Positions 14,551-18,667 of a DNA stretch of 18,667 bases are shown in pieces. Position 1 is the first letter of the stretch. Each line of letters opens with the position of its first letter. Source of the DNA: UBA668 sp049424465 (GTDB lineage: Bacteria; Actinomycetota; Acidimicrobiia; Acidimicrobiales; Ilumatobacteraceae). The stretch spans positions 1-18,667 of the forward strand of contig JBMSSR010000019.1 in the NCBI GenBank assembly GCA_049424465.1, in the 5' to 3' direction. The notes beneath the pieces were generated by a model. The model was not told where the DNA came from. It was given only the letters and a program-made list of their open reading frames with translations, and did not search any database. Both the position numbers and the translations under genes were made by a program.

Positions 14551-16473
14551 TCAGCGGCGCGTGCGTTCGCCGAACATGTCGGCCGCCGTCGGCTCGCCCA
14601 GCAGGTGGCCCTGCACGAGGTCGCAGCCCAACAGGCGCAGGCGGCGCAACTGGTCGGCGGACGTGACCCACTCGGCGACGACCTGCATGTCGAGGGCGTG
14701 TGCCAACTGGATGATGGCGCGCACGATGGGGTCGTCGTCGCCGCTCGCGCCGAGCAGGCGGGCCACCGAGCCGTCGAGCTTGAGCACCTCGGCCTGACAG
14801 GTGCGCAGGGCGGTGAGCGACGACACGCCGGTGCCGAAGCTGTCGAGGCCGAGCTGCACACCGAAGCGGCGCAGCGCCTGCAGCGTGCGCAGCGTGGTGG
14901 GGTGCCGGTCGTCGAGCGTCGCCTCGTCGAAGTCGAGGGTGAGCTGGTGCGGGCTCAGCTCGGCCTGGCGCACGATGGCCATGACCTTCTCGACGAACGT
15001 GCTCTCGACCAGCTGGCGGGCCGACACGTTGACGTGCACGCTGAAGCCGCGGTCGACCAGACCGGCGTCGAGCCACGCGCGAGCGTCGTGGCATGCCTGG
15101 CGGATCACCCAGTCGCCGATCGGCACGATGGTGCCCGAGTCCTCGGAGAGGCGGAGGAACTGCGCGGGCAGCATCGTGCCGTGCGTCGGGTGGTCCCAGC
15201 GGAGCAGCGCCTCGGCGCCGGCGACGCGACCGCTGTGCGTCGAGATGATCGGCTGGTAGGCGAGGCGCAGCTGGCCTGCCGCGAGTGCGACCTCGAGCTC
15301 GCCGCTCAGGATCTTGGCCTGACGCGTCTCGGCGCGCATCTCGTCGGTGTACAGCTCGCTGCGCGACGGGCCCTGCCGCTTGGCGTGATACATCGCGAGG
15401 TCGGCGTTGCGCAGCAGCTCGATCGCGGCGTCCTGGCCGCTCATCGATTCGAACTGCGCGGCCGAGCCGATCGCGACACCGATACTGACCGACAGCTCGA
15501 CCTCGAAGCCGCTGAGCATGACCCGTCCGCTGAGTGCCTGGCGGACGCGCTCGGCGAGGTCGAGTGCTGACTGCTCGTCGATGCTGCCGACACACAGCAC
15601 GACGAACTCGTCGCCGCCGATGCGGGCCACGATGTCGGCGGGGCGTGTGGCGTGCAGCACCCGGTTGGCCACCTGGATGAGCAGTTGGTCGCCCACCTCG
15701 TGGCCGACCGTGTCGTTGACGTCCTTGAGCCGATCGACGTCGAGGAAGAGCATCGCGATGTTCTCGCTGCTGCCACGGTGGTGGTCGACGGCCTCTGCGG
15801 CCGAGCGCACCAGCTTGAGCCGGTTGGGCAGGTTGGTGAGCGCGTCGTGGTTGGCCTGTCGCGCCAGCTCGGACTGGAGGTGTCGGGTGGCGGTGATGTC
15901 GCGTGCCACGCCGCCCCAGTACTCGATCGTGCCGTCGGGGGCGCGGCTGACGAGGATGTCGAGGTCGAGGGTGCGGGCGATGCCGTCCGGTGTGCGGAAC
16001 CCGACCTCTCCCGTCCAACTGGCGCTGCCGGCGCCGGTCATCACCGCGCGCGGCACCTGGTCCTTGACCGCCTGCAACAGGGTCTGTGACAGCGGGATGC
16101 CGCCGGTCGGGTCGACCGGGTCGGACCCATCGAGGCCGAACAGGCGCCGTGCGGCGTCGTTGGCGAACATCGGGGTGCCGGTACGGTCGAGCACGAAGAT
16201 GCCGTCGGTCGTGGCTGCTGCCAGCGCGGCGAGCTGGTCGAGCAGGTCGCGCCCGGCGATCTCGTCGGTGTGATCGGTGACGCTGCCCGTGTAGCCCACG
16301 ACCACGCCGTGCTCGTTGTGGGTGGGCGCCGTGTCGAGCCGCACCCAGGTGAGTCGGCCGTCGTCGCGCCACACCCTGAACTCGACCTTGAATGCCCCGG
16401 CGCCGACGACGCCCTGCCGCCACGCGTGCTCGGCGGGGGGGCGGCGGGGTCGGCGGGGTGGGCTGCCGCCCAC
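14551..16473 (-). CDS. PAS-GGDEF-EAL signalling protein, first PAS domain broken by a frame shift
   Basis: 640 residues if read from GTG 16473, but residues 1-12 are an out-of-frame reading. Real homology begins near AEHAWRQG (14-21), in the middle of a PAS domain whose first half lies upstream in another frame. Next come a second PAS (about 80-197), a GGDEF domain (about 205-365) and an EAL domain (about 380-630). GGDEF (286-290) is intact and carries an inhibitory RxxD site (Arg277, Asp280) five residues before it, so cyclic-di-GMP synthesis with product feedback is likely. The EAL domain keeps Glu421 (EAL), Asn482, Glu517, Asp544, Lys565 and Asp567. However, it has Asp514 where Glu is usual, Ser545 where the second Asp of DDFG belongs, and Thr604 where the Glu of AEGVE belongs. 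Phosphodiesterase activity is therefore doubtful. No membrane helix is visible, so it is cytosolic. Confidence 0.85.
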   Translation of the reverse strand: MGGSPPRRPRRPPAEHAWRQGVVGAGAFKVEFRVWRDDGRLTWVRLDTAPTHNEHGVVVGYTGSVTDHTDEIAGRDLLDQLAALAAATTDGIFVLDRTGTPMFANDAARRLFGLDGSDPVDPTGGIPLSQTLLQAVKDQVPRAVMTGAGSASWTGEVGFRTPDGIARTLDLDILVSRAPDGTIEYWGGVARDITATRHLQSELARQANHDALTNLPNRLKLVRSAAEAVDHHRGSSENIAMLFLDVDRLKDVNDTVGHEVGDQLLIQVANRVLHATRPADIVARIGGDEFVVLCVGSIDEQSALDLAERVRQALSGRVMLSGFEVELSVSIGVAIGSAAQFESMSGQDAAIELLRNADLAMYHAKRQGPSRSELYTDEMRAETRQAKILSGELEVALAAGQLRLAYQPIISTHSGRVAGAEALLRWDHPTHGTMLPAQFLRLSEDSGTIVPIGDWVIRQACHDARAWLDAGLVDRGFSVHVNVSARQLVESTFVEKVMAIVRQAELSPHQLTLDFDEATLDDRHPTTLRTLQALRRFGVQLGLDSFGTGVSSLTALRTCQAEVLKLDGSVARLLGASGDDDPIVRAIIQLAHALDMQVVAEWVTSADQLRRLRLLGCDLVQGHLLGEPTAADMFGERTRR

Positions 16474-16652
16474 GGCGCCGCGCCGAGGATCGATGCCGCC
16501 GTCTGGCTGCCCCCGAACGAGTTGCCGTGCACGAGCGCGGCAAAGGCAGGGTTCGCCGCAGTCACGCGACCGGCCGTGTCGGCCTGGAAGAGGCCGACCG
16601 GCAGCGAGGGCAGCGTCTGGTCGATGGGCGGGTCCTGTCGTGTGAGGCGGGG
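16436..16652 (-). pseudogene. Out-of-frame N-terminal half of the first PAS domain
   Basis: Read from 16652 down to the G7 tract (16435-16441), this frame encodes a typical PAS start: LPSLPVGLFQADTAGRVTAA, then NPAFAALVHGNSF and APWAAAHPADPAAP. It then runs out of homology, while the frame of the following gene takes over with AEHAWRQGVV and FKVEFRVWRDDG. One additional C on the coding strand of the run would join both halves into one normal PAS domain. The frame is closed upstream by TGA at 16653-16655. It has no ATG, GTG or TTG before the PAS homology; the first is GTG 16565, which would cut off the first strand. Mutation, assembly error or slippage are all possible. Confidence 0.7.
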
Positions 16653-16720
16653 TCAGCGGGAGCGGTCGGGTGGGTGGTGAGGCAGGTGGTCGTTCGGGGC
16701 GGTCGTTGGGTTATCGGTGG

Positions 16721-17416
16721 TCAGGACGCCCGACTGAAGGTCCCCGTGACCTCTGCGGTGGCGATGGCTGTCTGGCGCAGACGGGCCAGCATGTCGTCCC
16801 CCGAGGCGCCGTCGGTGAGACCGGATGCCTCGCCAAGGTAATGGACGGTGATGAGGTACCGGTGCTCGTCGCCTGCCGGCGGGCACGGGCCGGCGTACCC
16901 GACATCGCCAAAGCCGTTGATCGCAGCGACCGCGCCGATCGGCAGTTCACCCTCGCCGAGCCCGGTCGAGTCGGCCGGCAGGCCGGCCACCACCCAGTGG
17001 ACGAAGTCAGGGGCGTCGAGGTCGCTGAGACTGACGGCGATCTCGGCCGTGCCCGCCGGTGCGGGTTCCCAGGCGAGCGCGGGGGAGATGTCGAGGCCGT
17101 CGCACGTGTTGCGCGGGTCGATCGGGGCACCGTCCCGCCACGGGGCGATGACCGCGCCCACATCGGTCGCACCGGTATCGGTGCTGGCCGGCAGGGTCGT
17201 CTCGGACAGGTCCGGCAGGGCGAACTCCGACCCCTCGGCGGTGGAGGCGGGGACGCTGATGCTGAGCGTCTGGTCGGGTCGTGCCTCGCGCAGGACCCGT
17301 CCGTCAGTGCGGCACCCGGCGGCGACGGCGACGAGGGAGAGCACGGCGAGCGCCGGGGTCAGGGCGACCGCGGCTCGGGCGGCCCCGGGACGGGTGGGCG
17401 GCACGCTGGATTGCAC
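16721..17416 (-). CDS. PEBP (YbhB/YbcL, Raf kinase inhibitor-like) family lipoprotein
   Basis: 231 residues from GTG 17416. A hydrophobic signal ends in a lipobox AAGC with Cys35, so it is a predicted extracytoplasmic lipoprotein. After a Ser/Thr-rich linker, the PEBP domain spans about 85-231. Conserved marks are CDGLDISPALAWEPAPAGT (the family's 'dG.. SPpL.W' region), SDLDAPDFVHWVV with Asp134 and His140, GPCPP (176-180) and His185 in DEHRY. These form the small anion-binding pocket of the family. Bacterial members' roles are poorly defined. It is divergent from mca across 59 bases and has a TAGGCT box 6 bases before its start. Confidence 0.9.
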   Translation of the reverse strand: MQSSVPPTRPGAARAAVALTPALAVLSLVAVAAGCRTDGRVLREARPDQTLSISVPASTAEGSEFALPDLSETTLPASTDTGATDVGAVIAPWRDGAPIDPRNTCDGLDISPALAWEPAPAGTAEIAVSLSDLDAPDFVHWVVAGLPADSTGLGEGELPIGAVAAINGFGDVGYAGPCPPAGDEHRYLITVHYLGEASGLTDGASGDDMLARLRQTAIATAEVTGTFSRAS

Positions 17417-17422
17417 GTGCGC

Positions 17423-17428
17423 AGCCTA
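17423..17428 (-). promoter_or_regulatory. Candidate -10 box of the PEBP lipoprotein gene
   Basis: TAGGCT on the minus strand, exactly 6 bases before the GTG at 17416. This implies a leaderless message. Confidence 0.4.
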
Positions 17429-17462
17429 CGTGAGCGGTCCCGCCGCACGGCGTGCGCGTCGG

Positions 17463-17468
17463 TATCGT
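17463..17468 (+). promoter_or_regulatory. Candidate -10 box of mca
   Basis: TATCGT, 7 bases before the GTG at 17476. It supports that start over the in-frame GTGs at 17452 and 17467. Confidence 0.4.
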
Positions 17469-17475
17469 GCAGAGC

Positions 17476-18408
17476 GTGTCCGACGCACCCCTGTGCATAC
17501 TCACCGTGCACGCGCACCCCGACGACGAGGCCTCGAAGGGCGCGCCCACGCTGGCCCGCTACCACGCCGAGGGCGTGCGCACCGTGCTGGTGTGCTGCAC
17601 GGGCGGCGAGGAGGGTGACCTCCAGAACCCGATGCTGCGCGAGCCGGGGCAGGCGTTCCATGGCCTGTCGCCCGACCAGGAGAAGGAATTGCTGGCGGCG
17701 GTGCGGCCCGGCGAGCTGGCGGCGTCGGCCGAGGTCATCGGGTTCGACGCCGTCGAGATGCTGGGCTACCGCGACTCGGGCATGAAGGACGCCCCGTCCA
17801 ACGACCACCCCGAGTGCTTCCACCGGGCCGACCTCGACGAGGCGGTCGGTCGGCTGGTGGCGGTCATCCGTCGCGAGCGCCCGCAGGTGATCATCACGTA
17901 CGGCGACGACCAGCGCGGCTACCCGCACCCCGATCACGTGAGGGTGCACGAGATCTCGGTGCCGGCCTTCGAGCGAGCGGGCGACCCGTCGTGGTACCCC
18001 GAGGCGGGCGAACCGTGGCAGCCCTCGAAGCTGTACTACTCGGTCTGGTCCAAGGCGCGTATCACGGCGGTGCACGAGGGCATGCTGCGCCATCGTGGCG
18101 AGTCGCCCTACGACCAGGACTGGCTCGACCGTCCCGGCCAGGACCATCGCATCACCACCAAGGTCGAGGTCGGCGCGTTCCTGTGGGCGCGCAGTGGTGC
18201 GCTCCGTGCGCACGCGACGCAGATCGACCCCAACGAGCCGTGGTGGTTCGGGCTCACCGACGAGCAGCTCGCCGAGGTCTATCCGTGGGAGGACTGGATC
18301 CTCGCCCGGTCACTCGTCACCGCCCCTGCACCGGGCGAGCTCGAGTCCGACCTGTTCGACGGCGTGCGCAGCGGTGTGCTGACGGGCCGTGACGGGGCAC
18401 CGCGATGA
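17476..18408 (+). CDS. mca: Mycothiol S-conjugate amidase
   Basis: 310 residues from GTG 17476, which places the first strand (CILTVHAHPDDE) as in known Mca proteins. Mca cleaves mycothiol conjugates of electrophiles into a mercapturic acid, which is exported, and GlcN-inositol, which is recycled; it acts in the cytosol. The LmbE/PIG-L zinc site is complete: His14 and Asp17 (AHPDDE) plus His154 (YPHPDH). The lysine in HPDDEASKG (Lys21) is characteristic of Mca rather than the related deacetylase MshB. Other family marks are TGGEEGDLQNP, GYRDSGM, and the GEPWQPSKLYYSVWS stretch. Its stop overlaps the start of the next gene (ATGA), so the two are translationally coupled. Confidence 0.93.
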   Translation: MSDAPLCILTVHAHPDDEASKGAPTLARYHAEGVRTVLVCCTGGEEGDLQNPMLREPGQAFHGLSPDQEKELLAAVRPGELAASAEVIGFDAVEMLGYRDSGMKDAPSNDHPECFHRADLDEAVGRLVAVIRRERPQVIITYGDDQRGYPHPDHVRVHEISVPAFERAGDPSWYPEAGEPWQPSKLYYSVWSKARITAVHEGMLRHRGESPYDQDWLDRPGQDHRITTKVEVGAFLWARSGALRAHATQIDPNEPWWFGLTDEQLAEVYPWEDWILARSLVTAPAPGELESDLFDGVRSGVLTGRDGAPR

Positions 18409-18638
18409 GCACGGTGCAGTACCGCGTGGCGTTCGGCAAGAACGACGAGGCCGTCGAGGGCCCCGACGACGCTGACGTGGTCGTGACGATCTCGAGGTCC
18501 GATGCCGTCCTCGACCCGTCGGTGGCGTTCATGACCGGCAAGTTGAAGAGCACTGGCCCGACCAGGCCGTTGCTCGACGCGCTTGCCGACGGCTCTGCTG
18601 CGGCGGCGCTGGCCCGCCTGCTCGCGTCGCGCGGCTGA
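18405..18638 (+). CDS. Short SCP2-like (sterol carrier) domain protein
   Basis: 77 residues from ATG 18405, overlapping the mca stop by four bases. The segment DPSVAFMTGKLKSTGPTRPL matches the characteristic 'FM.GKLK..G' turn of SCP2 lipid-binding domains, preceded by a VVVTISRSDA strand and followed by a C-terminal helix. At 77 residues it is shorter than the usual ~100-110, lacking an N-terminal helix or strand, so it may be a reduced version. SCP2 proteins bind hydrophobic ligands; a role in presenting or holding hydrophobic mycothiol conjugates is only an idea from the coupling to mca. The family assignment rests on one motif. Confidence 0.75.
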   Translation: MSTVQYRVAFGKNDEAVEGPDDADVVVTISRSDAVLDPSVAFMTGKLKSTGPTRPLLDALADGSAAAALARLLASRG

Positions 18639-18667
18639 CGGCTGCGGCGGTCAGCCGGCGAGGCCGG

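Noticed and set aside
13637..16543. A 968-codon minus-strand frame suggesting a fusion ending in the rhomboid
   Set aside because: Only the last 291 codons look like protein. The remainder is an out-of-frame reading of the GGDEF-EAL gene, rich in Arg and Pro, without domains.
17476..18408. Alternative assignment of this gene as the mycothiol deacetylase MshB
   Set aside because: The HPDDEASKG motif has the lysine seen in Mca rather than the MshB pattern, and the GEPWQPSKLYY region and 310-residue length fit Mca.

Overview
The window reads as chromosomal DNA of a very high-GC actinobacterium, most likely an Acidimicrobiia (Ilumatobacter-type) member. This is inferred from four things: a mycothiol S-conjugate amidase (mycothiol is an actinobacterial thiol), a predicted F420-dependent oxidoreductase, strong G/C preference at third codon positions, and many GTG starts sitting 6-8 bases behind a TANNNT box, as expected for leaderless actinobacterial transcripts. 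I see no tRNA, rRNA, insertion sequence, phage gene, CRISPR array or toxin-antitoxin pair. Genes are tightly packed and no stretch above 300 bases lacks coding potential.

Left part (1-4700): the 5' part of an E. coli-type argininosuccinate synthase runs off the left edge. It is followed by a small membrane protein, a cytoplasmic GT2 glycosyltransferase, an L,D-transpeptidase with a peptidoglycan-binding domain, and a zinc-metallopeptidase lipoprotein whose C-terminal half looks like a degenerate copy of its protease half. Middle (4700-8900): an M24 aminopeptidase P-like enzyme, a carotenoid oxygenase, an unknown lipoprotein and an unknown eight-helix membrane protein.

Centre-right (8900-13600): a minus-strand run of a small conserved protein, an amidase-signature hydrolase and an MFS transporter, plausibly one transcription unit for hydrolysis and transport of a small amide. 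Divergent to it is a Rv3093c-like F420-dependent oxidoreductase, which converges on a small acidic hypothetical protein. Right part (13600-18667): on the minus strand, a PEBP-family lipoprotein, a PAS-PAS-GGDEF-EAL signalling protein and a zinc-finger rhomboid protease. On the plus strand, mca is translationally coupled to a short SCP2-like protein.

The most notable observations are: (i) a one-base frame break at a G7 tract that splits the first PAS domain of the cyclic-di-GMP gene, which also lacks a normal start codon; (ii) its EAL domain has lost several catalytic residues while the GGDEF motif and its inhibitory site are intact; (iii) the tandem active/inactive architecture of the metallopeptidase lipoprotein; (iv) a recurrent leaderless-promoter layout in front of about ten genes; and (v) inverted repeats built over the stop codons of convergent gene pairs. 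I found no convincing new defence or mobile system; most genes are core or conserved accessory genes.
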